From Pseudomonadota bacterium (GTDB lineage: Bacteria; Pseudomonadota; Gammaproteobacteria; Steroidobacterales; Steroidobacteraceae), in the NCBI GenBank assembly GCA_021808195.1, contig JAKBCE010000011.1, forward strand, positions 1-64,000: DNA of 64,000 bases, read 5' to 3'. Under the pieces are notes generated by a model. It made no database searches and had not been told where the DNA came from. It worked only from the letters and a program-made list of their open reading frames with translations. This document shows, piece after piece, positions 35,873-45,617 of the stretch (its first letter is position 1; each line of letters begins with the position of its first letter). The position numbers and the translations under genes were made by a program.

Positions 35873-38245
35873 ATGCCATTCGGACATCGGTGGGCTGCCA
35901 TCGCAGCCGCTGGCCTGCTAGCCATCGGAGCCCCTCAGGTGGCGCTCGCGGACGGTGGCGCGGTGAGCTCATTGCCGAAAGGTCTACAGGTCGCTCTGGC
36001 CGGTGGCTCGCTCCAGCTGAGTCTGGTGCGCAGCAACGTGCTGGAGGTGCATTTCTTGCCGGACGGGCATGCCTCGCCGCCCGCGTTGGTGATGTCGCCT
36101 CATGCGCCGCGGCAGGCTGTCGGTCCGGTGACGGTCCAGCGACATGGCAAGCAATTTGTTCTCGAGAGCCGCTCGATGCGTGTGGTGTTTGATCGCGGTG
36201 CGGACACGCTGCGCGTCTTTCGCCCACATTCCCGGGATGCCGTTCTCATCCAGAAGGACCTCGGCGCTCTCGCGCAGCGCACCCTTGCGCTGCATTTCGC
36301 GCCGAAGAGCGCGGCGCTGTACGGCGTGCATGGCTTTAATGCATTTCAGCGGGCACGATCGGGACTGCTGCGGCTCGGCCGGCAGCTCGCCACAGCCGGC
36401 TACCAAGGCGATGCCGGTGCGCCCCTGGTCTGGAGTACCGCGGGATTCGCCGTGCTGGTGGACAGTCAGAAGACGCTCTTTGATCTTACGCCCGGCACAG
36501 TTCGCGTGCAGCGCGAAACCCGACCGGATCTCGCCTACTACCTGATCATCGGCACCCCGCAGCGGATCTTCTCGGCGCTGGCTGTGCTCACCGGGCACGC
36601 GCCGCTCTTCCCCAAGTGGTCGTTCGGCTTCATCAACAGTCAATGGGGCATAGACGAGAAGGAACTGCTGCACATCGTGCGCCGGTATCGGGCGATGCAC
36701 ATTCCGATCGACGCATTCTCGCTCGACTTCGACTGGAAGGCGTGGGGCCAGAACGACTACGGCGAGTTCCGCTGGAACACCAAGAAGTTCCCGGATGCCC
36801 CAAGCGGCCGGCTCGGCCGAGAGCTCACCGCGCTCGGCATTCATCTGATCGGGATCATGAAGCCGCGCATCCACGTCGACACGGTGGAGGGCCAGTACGC
36901 CACCATGCACCACCTGTGGATACCGGGCGAAAAGCCGAGCCTCGATTACTTCTCGCACAAGCCGGTCAAGACGCTGGACTTCGACGATCCGGCAACCCGC
37001 AAGTGGTTCTTCAATCCCGCGTTACGCCGCAGCTTTGCGACCGGCATCGTCGGCTGGTGGAACGACGAGGCGGATGAGACCGCAGACGATACACAATTTT
37101 TCAACATGGAGCGGTCTCTCTACGACGGGCAGCGCCGGTATTTCAAGCAGCGGGTCTGGTCGCTGAATCGCAATTTCTGGCTCGGCGCGCAGCGTTATGC
37201 CTACGGTCTGTGGTCCGGCGACATCAAAAGCGGCTTTGCCAGCATGGCCGCGCAGCGTCAACGCATGCTGAGTGCGATCGACGTCGGGGAGATGTGGTGG
37301 GGCATGGATGGCGGCGGCTTTCACCTGCACCCCTCCTCGGAGAATTACGCGCGCTGGATAGAGTTCGACGCGTTTGCGCCTATCTGCCGTGTACACGGCA
37401 GTCACTGGCAGCGTCGTCAGCCCTGGATTTACGGTGAAACCGCGCGGCGTGCGGCGACCGCCGCGCTTGATCTGCGCTATCGGCTGTTGCCCTACATTTA
37501 TTCCAACGCCTGGCACGAGCATGTCACGGGCATCGGTCTGGTCCGCCCGCTGATCTTCTCATGGCCGCACGATCCGCGGGTGCGCAACGACTACCAGGCA
37601 TGGCTCTTCGGTCGGTGGCTGCTCGTCTCGCCGGTGGTTCACCGTCACCAGCGCGTGAAGCGGCTCTATCTGCCGCCCGGCACGTGGACGAACTTCTATA
37701 CAGGCAAAGTCTACCGCGGCGGCCGGACCATCACCCTGGCGCTCGACGCCAAGCACTGGCTGGACATTCCGTTGTTCATCCGCCAGGGCGCGATCATTCC
37801 GACTCAGCCGCTGATGTACTACGTCGGAGAGCATCCGGTGACCACCCTTACGGTGCACGTCTATCCGGCTGCGCATCCGACCCATTTCGATTACTACGAC
37901 GACAACGGAGAAACGTACGCGTACGAGCACGGACAGTATTTCCTGCAACGCATCGGCGTGCAGCTCAAGGGGGATGTCGTCACTCTGAGCACCGCCGCGC
38001 CGAAAGGCACCTACCAGCCCGCGCTGCGCGACTTCCGATTCGTTGTGCCTAGGGTGCAGGCTCGCAGCGTCAGCGTCGATGGCCGCATACTCAAGCCTGC
38101 TGTCACGCAGGCGGAGCTCAGTGGCTGTCCGAACGAATGCTGGGCGCGCGGCAGCCTTCACGGCAGTCCTGCGACGTACATTGAGCTGCCTGCGGGCGGA
38201 GCGCATCGGATCCGCATCGAGGAGATTCGTCCGGCGCCGGGGTGA
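35873..38245 (+). CDS. secreted GH31 family glycosidase (alpha-glucosidase type)
   Basis: A 790-aa enzyme with a signal peptide (residues 1-27, cleaved after VALA). An N-terminal beta-sandwich (about 30-240) leads into the TIM barrel: FPKWSFGFINSQWGIDEKE, DAFSLDFDWKAWGQ, and the nucleophile Asp398 in WWNDEADE; acid/base Asp450 in LWSGDIKSGF. Distal beta-domains follow from about 620. GH31 enzymes act on alpha-glucosides, alpha-xylosides or transfer alpha-glucans; here, next to GH13 enzymes, alpha-glucosidase or transglucosidase activity is most likely. It should act in the periplasm or outside. A GAGGGGAA ribosome site precedes the ATG. Operator copy 4 lies 155 bp upstream. Confidence 0.92.
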   Translation: MPFGHRWAAIAAAGLLAIGAPQVALADGGAVSSLPKGLQVALAGGSLQLSLVRSNVLEVHFLPDGHASPPALVMSPHAPRQAVGPVTVQRHGKQFVLESRSMRVVFDRGADTLRVFRPHSRDAVLIQKDLGALAQRTLALHFAPKSAALYGVHGFNAFQRARSGLLRLGRQLATAGYQGDAGAPLVWSTAGFAVLVDSQKTLFDLTPGTVRVQRETRPDLAYYLIIGTPQRIFSALAVLTGHAPLFPKWSFGFINSQWGIDEKELLHIVRRYRAMHIPIDAFSLDFDWKAWGQNDYGEFRWNTKKFPDAPSGRLGRELTALGIHLIGIMKPRIHVDTVEGQYATMHHLWIPGEKPSLDYFSHKPVKTLDFDDPATRKWFFNPALRRSFATGIVGWWNDEADETADDTQFFNMERSLYDGQRRYFKQRVWSLNRNFWLGAQRYAYGLWSGDIKSGFASMAAQRQRMLSAIDVGEMWWGMDGGGFHLHPSSENYARWIEFDAFAPICRVHGSHWQRRQPWIYGETARRAATAALDLRYRLLPYIYSNAWHEHVTGIGLVRPLIFSWPHDPRVRNDYQAWLFGRWLLVSPVVHRHQRVKRLYLPPGTWTNFYTGKVYRGGRTITLALDAKHWLDIPLFIRQGAIIPTQPLMYYVGEHPVTTLTVHVYPAAHPTHFDYYDDNGETYAYEHGQYFLQRIGVQLKGDVVTLSTAAPKGTYQPALRDFRFVVPRVQARSVSVDGRILKPAVTQAELSGCPNECWARGSLHGSPATYIELPAGGAHRIRIEEIRPAPG

Positions 38246-38954
38246 ACACATTGAGAGGAGATGCGGATCACAACGGGCCGAACTGAGACGTTCGGACCAC
38301 GTACGCCATCAACGATGACATTCGAAATCATGCAATTGAGCCGCCGCGAACTGGTCCGCGCCAATCGGTCGCCATCGCGCGCGGATCACCCAAACCGCAC
38401 TTTGCCGGGTGAGTCCGACAACGACTCGATTCTCACCGGGATGTCGAGCAGGCCTGGCGCGATCGGGCGCAAGCGGTTCCGCGGTGAGCAGGCAGATCTA
38501 GGGCTGGCGCCGCTTGAGGGCTGCAGAACTGGCTGCGAAAACCCGAGGGCAACGGCGTCTCGATGGGTGTGGGCCAGTCTGCCGCCCAGGTCTGGCCACC
38601 CACGCCGATGGGACGGGGCTCGTGCAGCAGGTGATGAGCCACGAGCGCGACTCGCAGGACTCGCCTGGTTTCCCCGACGGGTGCACTGGGACCGACAGAC
38701 AGGGGAACTGACCTCGGGCGCAACCGGTCATGCACGGAGGAGGCCGGCTACAACGGCGGCGGTAGACGAGACGTCAAGGTGAGCGCCCCTGGGCGCAACG
38801 GGGCGATCGGGTACGGTCGGCTCGCGAGCCCGCTCCCGGGTTGCCGTCGCTCCGGTCCCCCTCCGGCAGCGGCGACCCCGGGGGACGGGCCGTTTGCGCC
38901 GTCGCGCGTGCACTGGATTGGGACGGACCGTTTGATTCAGCGACGGCGAGCGAA
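38246..38954. other. 709-bp gap without a recognised gene
   Basis: Frames are open here by GC bias on both strands, but none shows a recognisable domain, and a plausible sense frame carries stops in the middle (near 38625). I see no operator copy, tRNA or clear terminator. The last 100 bases upstream of 38955 are very GC-rich. It may hold a promoter for the GH13-GH-MFS operon and decayed sequence. Confidence 0.5.
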
Positions 38955-41024
38955 ATGACTCGGCCGAACAATCGCGGAGGTCCGTTGCCGCCTGCCGCGC
39001 AGTTGATCTCTATCCTGCTGAGCACGCTGGTGCTGTCGGCCTGTGGTGCAGGTGGACGCGTTGCCGTCGGTGCGAGGAACCGTGGCGCCGGGGATAGCCC
39101 GGACCGACCGACGATTGATGCGGCAGAGTTGTTCTCCGATCAGGGAACGCTGTTCGATCGCAACCCGCAGCCGAGCGTGAGCGATCCGGTAGCGGTCACA
39201 CTGAGGGCCGGGCACGGCAATGTATCGAGCGCAAACATAGAATACTACGACACCGCGGACGGCGCGTTTCACTACGTGCACATGCACGTTGCCGCCACGG
39301 ACCCGACCGGGAAGTACGACTATTGGGAGGGCAAGATTCCAGCGGGCGCTGCGAAGAAGTATTACCGCTTCGAGGTCGGCAATGGCACGCAGACGCTCTG
39401 GTACAACGCCGACGGCGTGAGCCGGACCGAGCCGGCCGCTGGGAATTTTTTCATCATTCCAGGCTTTGACACTCCGGATTGGATGAAAAACGGCGTGATG
39501 TACGAAATCTTCGTCGACCGGTTCTTCGACGGGGATCCCGGCAACGACGTCACCAACGGCCAGTACTCGTATGCAGGCTGTGCAACCGAGCGGCATGCCT
39601 GGGGAAGGAGCGTCTATGCGATCGTGTCCGGCTGCAACGCGGAAGTCTTCTTCGGCGGCGATCTGACTGGAATCGACCAGAAATTGAGCTACATCAAGCG
39701 AACCTTGGGCGCAGACATTGTGTATCTCACGCCGATTTTCCAAGCACCATCGAATCACAAATATGACACGGCGAATTACGATGAGGTGGATCCGGCATTT
39801 GGCACCAATGCCGAGCTCGAGACGCTGATTCGTGATGTGCACGGCCGCGTGAACGGACCGCCGGGTTACATCATCCTCGATGGCGTGTTCAATCACACGG
39901 GTGACAGCAGTTGCTGGTTCGGACGGGAGACCTACGGGACGTTCAAGTGCTCTGTCATCGGTGCAGATCAGTCGCAGTCGAGTCTCTACTACAGCTGGTA
40001 TACGTTCCAAGACTGGCCGAGGCATTATTCGAACTTTCTCAGCCTCGTGCCGACCATGCCCAAACTCAATTACGGCGCGAGCGGCTCGCCTGTGCGCAGG
40101 CGGATCTACGGCAATGCCACCTCCGTGGTCCAGACCTACCTGCGCACCCCGTACGGCATCGACGGCTGGCGGCTCGATTCGGCACAGTTGCTCGATGCCG
40201 ATGGCAACAGCGGTTCCGACGCCACCAATCATCAAATCATGCGTGAATTGCGCACCGCGGTGCTGTCGGTGAACCCAAACGCCGAGATCCTCGGGGAGTT
40301 CTGGGGCGATCCGACGCCGTGGCTCGACGGCGGTCACGAGTGGGACGGCGCGATGAACTATAACGGGTTCACCGATCCGCTCTCGCAGTGGCTGTGCGGC
40401 GTGGATGAGGGGGGCAAGTCGGCGACGCTGGATGTCTCCGAATTCGACGCGGCACTGCGCTCCGCCCGCGCGGATCTGCCGGTGAACGTGCAGGAGACGA
40501 TGACCAACGAGCTCGGCACGCACGATACCCCGCGCTTCACGACTCGCTGCGGCAACGATCTGGCGAAAACGGAACTCGCAATGGTCTTCCAGTTCACGTA
40601 TGTCGGTACACCCGCCATCTATTACGGCGATGAATACGGCATGCATGGCGCCAATGACCCGGACGACCGACGCACCTTCGACTGGTCGAGAGCGACGCTG
40701 TCGGATCCTCCCGTGGCGCTCGCGCATCGGCTGATCGAGATCCGCAATACCTACCCGGCCTTACGGACCGGCTCATTCATGACGCTGCTCGCAAATGACG
40801 CTGATGACGTCTACGCCTATGGGCGCTTCGATGCGAATAACCGGATCGCCGTGGTCCTGAACGCGAGTGCCGCCGCGCATCGCGTCACGGTGCCGGTAGG
40901 CGAGCTCAGCATGACCGATGGGTCGACGGTGCGCGCCCTGCTCGCCGGTGGGGTTTACACTGTGGTGCAAGGAGCTGTCACGGTGAACGTCGCAGCCGAT
41001 TCGGGAGAGATCCTCGAACAATGA
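38955..41024 (+). CDS. lipoprotein GH13 alpha-amylase (neopullulanase/cyclomaltodextrinase-like)
   Basis: A 689-aa enzyme. The lipobox LSAC puts lipidated Cys30 after a hydrophobic segment, so it is membrane-anchored, outside the cytoplasm. An N-terminal beta-domain (about 65-175) precedes the barrel, as in neopullulanases: NGVMYEIFVDRFFDGDPGND, the Ca/substrate loop FFGGDLTGI and DGVFNHTGD. Catalytic residues: Asp408 (GWRLDSAQ), Glu448 (ILGEFWGD), Asp524 (GTHDTPR). It should cut larger maltodextrins or cyclodextrin/pullulan to short oligosaccharides. ATG 38955 is chosen over an upstream frame start because only it gives the lipoprotein signal. Its stop overlaps the next start (ATGA). Confidence 0.92.
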   Translation: MTRPNNRGGPLPPAAQLISILLSTLVLSACGAGGRVAVGARNRGAGDSPDRPTIDAAELFSDQGTLFDRNPQPSVSDPVAVTLRAGHGNVSSANIEYYDTADGAFHYVHMHVAATDPTGKYDYWEGKIPAGAAKKYYRFEVGNGTQTLWYNADGVSRTEPAAGNFFIIPGFDTPDWMKNGVMYEIFVDRFFDGDPGNDVTNGQYSYAGCATERHAWGRSVYAIVSGCNAEVFFGGDLTGIDQKLSYIKRTLGADIVYLTPIFQAPSNHKYDTANYDEVDPAFGTNAELETLIRDVHGRVNGPPGYIILDGVFNHTGDSSCWFGRETYGTFKCSVIGADQSQSSLYYSWYTFQDWPRHYSNFLSLVPTMPKLNYGASGSPVRRRIYGNATSVVQTYLRTPYGIDGWRLDSAQLLDADGNSGSDATNHQIMRELRTAVLSVNPNAEILGEFWGDPTPWLDGGHEWDGAMNYNGFTDPLSQWLCGVDEGGKSATLDVSEFDAALRSARADLPVNVQETMTNELGTHDTPRFTTRCGNDLAKTELAMVFQFTYVGTPAIYYGDEYGMHGANDPDDRRTFDWSRATLSDPPVALAHRLIEIRNTYPALRTGSFMTLLANDADDVYAYGRFDANNRIAVVLNASAAAHRVTVPVGELSMTDGSTVRALLAGGVYTVVQGAVTVNVAADSGEILEQ

Positions 41025-43264
41025 ACCTGAACCATAATGTGCCGGAACACAACGCGGGCAGCCGGCGCGCGTGGATCGTGCTGGCGGCACTCGGGGTTGC
41101 CGTGACAGGATCGGCCGCGGCGGGCAATTGGCACCGCTCGCTCAGCTGGCAGGGCCGCGAGGCGCAGGTCAGCCGGCAACCCGACGGTGCCTATCTGCTG
41201 CATGCGCAACAGCGCACCCGCAAAATTCTCCCGCAACGGTTCCGCGCGGATACGGCGAGCACGATGTTCGATGCGCTGTTTGCCATGGCGCAGGCGGATC
41301 TGCGCAAGGACTCCGTGCGCGCCATCGAGGACCCGGCCTTCAACCACGGCAAGCCGATTCCCTGCCGCTGTTTCATCGCCGGCAAGGACTGGCCGTTCGC
41401 GTGGACGCGTGACCTGTCTTATTCGACCGATCTCGCCTTGTGGCGGTTCGATCCGCGGCGAGCCCGGGCCTCGCTGATGTTCAAGCTCTCACCGGTGCGT
41501 GCGACCGGGGTGCGGCCTGGTCTGTATGTCATGCAGGACACCGGGTCGGGCGGCAGTTGGCCGGTCAGCACGGATCGGATCGTCTGGTTCCTCGGCGCCC
41601 GGCACCTGCTTGGCGACCGCCGGTTCGGTGCGACTGTCTACCGGGCCGTGCGCGATACCCTGGCTCAGGATCGCCGCTACACGTTCGATCGTCACGTCGG
41701 GCTGTATCGTGGCGAGACTTCCTTCCTCGACTGGCGTCAGCAGACTTATCCGCAGTGGACCGCACACAACGTCGTGTTCATCGCGCAGTCATTCTCGCTG
41801 TCGACCAACGTGCTGCATTACGATGCACTGCGACTCGCGGCAGCCATGGCACGCCAACACGCTCAGACGGTGCTCGCGCACCACTATGCGGCACAGGCGC
41901 AACAGTTAAAGCGCGCCATCAACAAGCGGTTCTGGCGACCCCGAGCCGGACTGTACATGAGTTACATCGGCGGGCGCGTACGGCCGGCCCCGTACGATGC
42001 CTATGATCTGCTTGGTCTCGATCTGACAATCATCAGCGGCGTCGCGCCGCCCGCGCGGGCGCGGCGTGTGCTCGAACGCTACCCGGTCTGGCCGGCCGGC
42101 AGTCCAGTGATCTGGCCGGAGCGGCGCGATCAGCCGATCTATCACAATCGGGCGATCTGGCCGTTCGTCACCGATTTCACGCTGCGCGCGGCGCGGCGTG
42201 TCGAGGACGCCGCGCTGATCGCACGCGAAGTGCGCTCACTGATGCGCGGCGCGGCGCTGGCCGGCTCGAACATGGAAAATTTCTCGCTGCGCGCGCAGTC
42301 GACCCATGTGCCCGGCAAGCTCGGCGGTCCCGTGGTGGACTCGCGTCGCCAGCTCTGGTCCGTCGCCGGCTACCTCGACATGGTCATTCGAGGGGTCTTC
42401 GGCGTTCGTGACGACGGCATCGTGCATCCTGAAGTGCCGGTCGCGCTGGTGCCGATGCTGTTCGGTGCCCGGCCCAGCATCGAGCTCGATCTCGGAGCAC
42501 GGCGGATCGTGCTCGAGCGGCCGGCGCACATCGACGGCAACTTGCTCGTAGCCGCAACCGTGCAGCGCGAGGGCCGCGTCACACGGGTGCAACTGGACGG
42601 CCGTCGGGTGCCCTCCGCGCCGCTCAGGCTGCATGCCCCGATGTATCTGCCTGCCACGCCGCCGGCACCGGCGGTGATCGCGGACGGGACACGCTGGCGC
42701 ATACGTTCGGCAGTGCCCGGGGTGCTGTATCTCAATGGCCGGCTCGTCGGACGGATCTCTCGTACGCTGCAGGTCGCTCAGCGCGACGGACTGCAATGTT
42801 TCAGTGTCGCTGCGCTCGGGCTCGGCGGACTGCAGTCGCTGCACAGCCGCTCGCGCTGCGTCGGTCCGGTGAGCACGCTCGGGTCCGCCTGGCCATGGTC
42901 CTGGAGCGCCCCGCACACCGGAGTCTATCTGGCCTGGGTAGACTACAATAATGATCATGGGTCGATCAGCACCGGAATCACCGCCGCGGTGCGACGCGTG
43001 GATATCCGCTGCCGAGGTGCTGCCCCGCAGTCGGGCGTGCTGGTCATGCCGCAGAGTGACGGCGTGCACGCGTCTACGGTGGCCCGCTTTCGCGCCCGCG
43101 CCGGTGTACGCTGCGAGTTCGACCTCGCGGGTGGATTCAACATGAGCGATCTGTCGCACTTCGCCTACTACACCGGCGGGCAGGGTGGGGCCACGGGCCC
43201 GCTCGACCGCGCGCAGATCTTTGCGCTGCGCATCGCGCCGCTCGCGCAGGAGCACCCACGGTGA
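41021..43264 (+). CDS. six-hairpin glycosidase with C-terminal sugar-binding-like region
   Basis: A 747-aa exported protein (N-terminal hydrophobic helix about 17-35, cut near AAAGN). Residues about 60-480 are an (alpha/alpha)6 barrel: FAWTRDLSYSTDLALWRF, GSGGSWPVSTDRIVWFLGAR, YRGETSFLDWRQQTYPQW and IWPERRDQPIYHNRAIWPF contain several acidic residues suited to glycoside cleavage; the layout resembles GH15/GH63-type enzymes, although I cannot name the family exactly. The C-terminal 250 residues are beta-rich. It overlaps the upstream GH13 gene and the downstream MFS gene by 4 bp each, so it is part of a three-gene operon. Glucan debranching or exo-glucosidase action is inferred. Confidence 0.78.
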   Translation: MNLNHNVPEHNAGSRRAWIVLAALGVAVTGSAAAGNWHRSLSWQGREAQVSRQPDGAYLLHAQQRTRKILPQRFRADTASTMFDALFAMAQADLRKDSVRAIEDPAFNHGKPIPCRCFIAGKDWPFAWTRDLSYSTDLALWRFDPRRARASLMFKLSPVRATGVRPGLYVMQDTGSGGSWPVSTDRIVWFLGARHLLGDRRFGATVYRAVRDTLAQDRRYTFDRHVGLYRGETSFLDWRQQTYPQWTAHNVVFIAQSFSLSTNVLHYDALRLAAAMARQHAQTVLAHHYAAQAQQLKRAINKRFWRPRAGLYMSYIGGRVRPAPYDAYDLLGLDLTIISGVAPPARARRVLERYPVWPAGSPVIWPERRDQPIYHNRAIWPFVTDFTLRAARRVEDAALIAREVRSLMRGAALAGSNMENFSLRAQSTHVPGKLGGPVVDSRRQLWSVAGYLDMVIRGVFGVRDDGIVHPEVPVALVPMLFGARPSIELDLGARRIVLERPAHIDGNLLVAATVQREGRVTRVQLDGRRVPSAPLRLHAPMYLPATPPAPAVIADGTRWRIRSAVPGVLYLNGRLVGRISRTLQVAQRDGLQCFSVAALGLGGLQSLHSRSRCVGPVSTLGSAWPWSWSAPHTGVYLAWVDYNNDHGSISTGITAAVRRVDIRCRGAAPQSGVLVMPQSDGVHASTVARFRARAGVRCEFDLAGGFNMSDLSHFAYYTGGQGGATGPLDRAQIFALRIAPLAQEHPR

Positions 43265-44757
43265 GCGGCAAGCCGGAGTTGTCCATCCGGCAGATTCTCA
43301 ACATGTCGGTCGGCTTTCTCGGCATTCAGTTCGCCTTCGGACTGCAGAACGCCAACGTCAGCCGCATTTTCCAGACCCTTGGGGCGCGTCTGGGTCAGAT
43401 TCCAACGCTCTGGATCGCCGCGCCCCTCACGGGGCTGTTGGTGCAGCCCGTCATCGGCTACGCCTCCGACCGTACTTGGGGACGGTTCGGACGGCGTCAG
43501 CCATACTTCCTGGCCGGCGCAGTCCTCACCACCACCGCACTGCTGCTGATGCCGGACTCGCCCGCGTTGTGGGTCGCCGCACTGATGTTGTGGCTGATGG
43601 ATGCCTCCGTGAACGTCTCCATGGAGCCGTTCCGGGCGTTCGTTGCGGACCAGCTGCCGACTGGCCAGCGGCCGCTCGGGTTTGCCCTGCAGACCTTGTT
43701 CATCGGCGTCGGTGCGGTGCTCTCGTCGGTGCTTCCGTGGGTGTTGGCGCGCTTTGGCGTCGCCAACGTCGCTCCCCCCGGTGACATTCCAGCGACGGTA
43801 CGCATTTCATTCTATACCGGCGGCGCGGTGCTGATTGGGGCGGTGCTGTGGACTGTTCTGACGACCCGTGAGTATCCGCCTGAGCGTCTGCGCGGGTTCG
43901 CGGACGCCCCGGCGCCCGGCCGGATGGATGTGGCGCGTGCTTGGCGGCCGGGCGCCATGCTGCTCGTGCTCGGTGCCCTCAGCATCGGCGTGATCCACCA
44001 TTTTGCGCTCGCTCCGCAGCTGTACCTGCTCGCCGGCGGGCTCGCCGCCGGCGGCGCGCTCTTCCTGTGGCTCAGTCGCTCGCGCAGCCGCGGCATGCTG
44101 CGGCAGGTGATGGCGGATCTGTATGCCATGCCGCAGGCGATGCGACGGCTGGCCTGGGTACAGTTCTTCTCCTGGTTTGCGATGTTCGCGCTGTGGATCT
44201 ACACCACGCCGGCGGTCACTGCGGTGCAGTTCGGCAGCAGCAATCCGCTCTCCAGGGCCTACAACGCCGGCGCCAACTGGGTCGACGTATTGTTCGGCGC
44301 GTACAATGGCTTTGCGGTGCTGGCCGCCTTGATCATTCCACGGATGGCCCGCTGGGCCGGGCTACGTTGGACGCATGTGATTAATCTGGCCCTCGCCGCG
44401 GCCGGGCTGGTCTCCTTTGCGTGGGTCCGCGACCCGCATTGGCTGCTGCTGTCCATGCTCGGAGTCGGGTTCGGCTGGGCATCCATTCTCTCTTTGCCCT
44501 ATACGCTGCTCGCCGACCATCTTCCGGTCGAGAAAATGGGCATCTACATGGGAATCTTCAATTTCTTCATCGTCATTCCGCAGCTGCTGGCCGCGAGCGT
44601 GCTCGGGGTGCTGCTGCACGCGTTCTTTCACGGCGACGCCATGATCGGCCTGCTTATCGGTGGGGTCAGCCTGGCGCTGGCCGGACTGTGCACGCTGCGC
44701 GTCGCCGAGCCGCGCGCCGGTGCACTCGCCGCGGCTGCGGCGGCGCCTCAGACCTAG
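43261..44757 (+). CDS. MFS sugar transporter (SUT/GPH type)
   Basis: A 498-aa carrier with 12 predicted helices. Diagnostic blocks: QILNMSVGFLGIQFAFGLQNANVSRIF at the start, LVQPVIGYASDRTWGRFGRRQPYF (the loop 2-3 motif of sucrose/maltose-proton symporters), and LPYTLLADHLPVEKMGIYMG in the second half. Bacterial relatives import maltose, maltodextrins or sucrose with protons. GTG start overlapping the six-hairpin gene. It completes the inner-membrane step of the glucan locus. Confidence 0.9.
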   Translation: MSGKPELSIRQILNMSVGFLGIQFAFGLQNANVSRIFQTLGARLGQIPTLWIAAPLTGLLVQPVIGYASDRTWGRFGRRQPYFLAGAVLTTTALLLMPDSPALWVAALMLWLMDASVNVSMEPFRAFVADQLPTGQRPLGFALQTLFIGVGAVLSSVLPWVLARFGVANVAPPGDIPATVRISFYTGGAVLIGAVLWTVLTTREYPPERLRGFADAPAPGRMDVARAWRPGAMLLVLGALSIGVIHHFALAPQLYLLAGGLAAGGALFLWLSRSRSRGMLRQVMADLYAMPQAMRRLAWVQFFSWFAMFALWIYTTPAVTAVQFGSSNPLSRAYNAGANWVDVLFGAYNGFAVLAALIIPRMARWAGLRWTHVINLALAAAGLVSFAWVRDPHWLLLSMLGVGFGWASILSLPYTLLADHLPVEKMGIYMGIFNFFIVIPQLLAASVLGVLLHAFFHGDAMIGLLIGGVSLALAGLCTLRVAEPRAGALAAAAAAPQT

Positions 44758-44813
44758 CGCACGCGCGGGCGCCCGCCGCGGCCGGAAGCTGGCCGATCGG
44801 GTATGCTCACGGG

Positions 44814-45602
44814 ATGCTGATCGAGCGCATCTGGACCGGAAACGCCTACCGCAATTTCCACTATCTGGTGGCCTGCCCCGAAACCGGCGAGGCGCTCGCC
44901 ATCGACCCGCTCGAGTGGCGGCTGTGCCGGGACCTGGCGCAGCGCAAGGGCTGGCGGATCACGCAGATCCTCAATACTCACGAGCATCGGGACCACACCG
45001 GTGGCAATGCCGGGCTGGTCGAGGCGAGCGGTGCCAAGGTGCTCGCGCATGCCGCGGCGGCAGCCCGGATCGGCGGCGTCGACCGCGGTCTCGGCGCGGG
45101 GGACGTGATCCGCGTCGGGCGGTTCGAGCTCGAATGCCTGGATACCCCGGGACACACCCTGGCGCACGTGTGCCTGCTCGCGCACGCCGATCAGCCCGCA
45201 CTCTTCAGCGGCGATACGCTGTTCAATGCTGGCGCGGGCAACTGCCACAACGGCGGGGATCCTGAGCGTCTCTACGAGACCTTCAGCCGGCTGCTTGCGC
45301 GCCTGCCGCAGACGACCCGGGTGTTCCCCGGTCACGAGTACCTGATGCGCAATCTTGAATTCACGCTCGATCGGGAACCCGATAATGCGGCCGCCCGAGC
45401 GCTGCTGACGGAGGTTCGGGCCGTTGATCCGACCGATGCGCCGGTGAGCACTCTTGCCGATGAGCGGCGAATCAACACCTTTTTTCGCCTCGACAGTGCC
45501 TCGCTCATCGAGCGGTTGCGCGCCGGGTACCCCGAGCTGCCGGCCCATCCGGATGCCCGCACGGTCTTCCTGCGGCTGCGCGAGCTGCGTAACCGCTGGT
45601 AG
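44814..45602 (+). CDS. gloB: hydroxyacylglutathione hydrolase (glyoxalase II)
   Basis: A 262-aa metallo-beta-lactamase-fold enzyme hydrolysing S-lactoylglutathione in methylglyoxal detoxification. Metal motif THEHRDHTGG (THxHxDH) near residue 57, His in DTPGHTLAH, bridging Asp in LFSGDTLFNAG and His in FPGHEY are all present; the HAGH C-terminal domain ends with VFLRLRELRNRW. ATG 44814 is used; the longer upstream frame overlaps the MFS gene and is not homologous. Downstream uvrD begins 15 bp later. Confidence 0.95.
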   Translation: MLIERIWTGNAYRNFHYLVACPETGEALAIDPLEWRLCRDLAQRKGWRITQILNTHEHRDHTGGNAGLVEASGAKVLAHAAAAARIGGVDRGLGAGDVIRVGRFELECLDTPGHTLAHVCLLAHADQPALFSGDTLFNAGAGNCHNGGDPERLYETFSRLLARLPQTTRVFPGHEYLMRNLEFTLDREPDNAAARALLTEVRAVDPTDAPVSTLADERRINTFFRLDSASLIERLRAGYPELPAHPDARTVFLRLRELRNRW

Positions 45603-45617
45603 TAGAATGCGCCGGCT

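Noticed and set aside
38937..40727. 596-codon open frame opposite the GH13 lipoprotein gene
   Set aside because: Antisense shadow; no domain and implausible composition.
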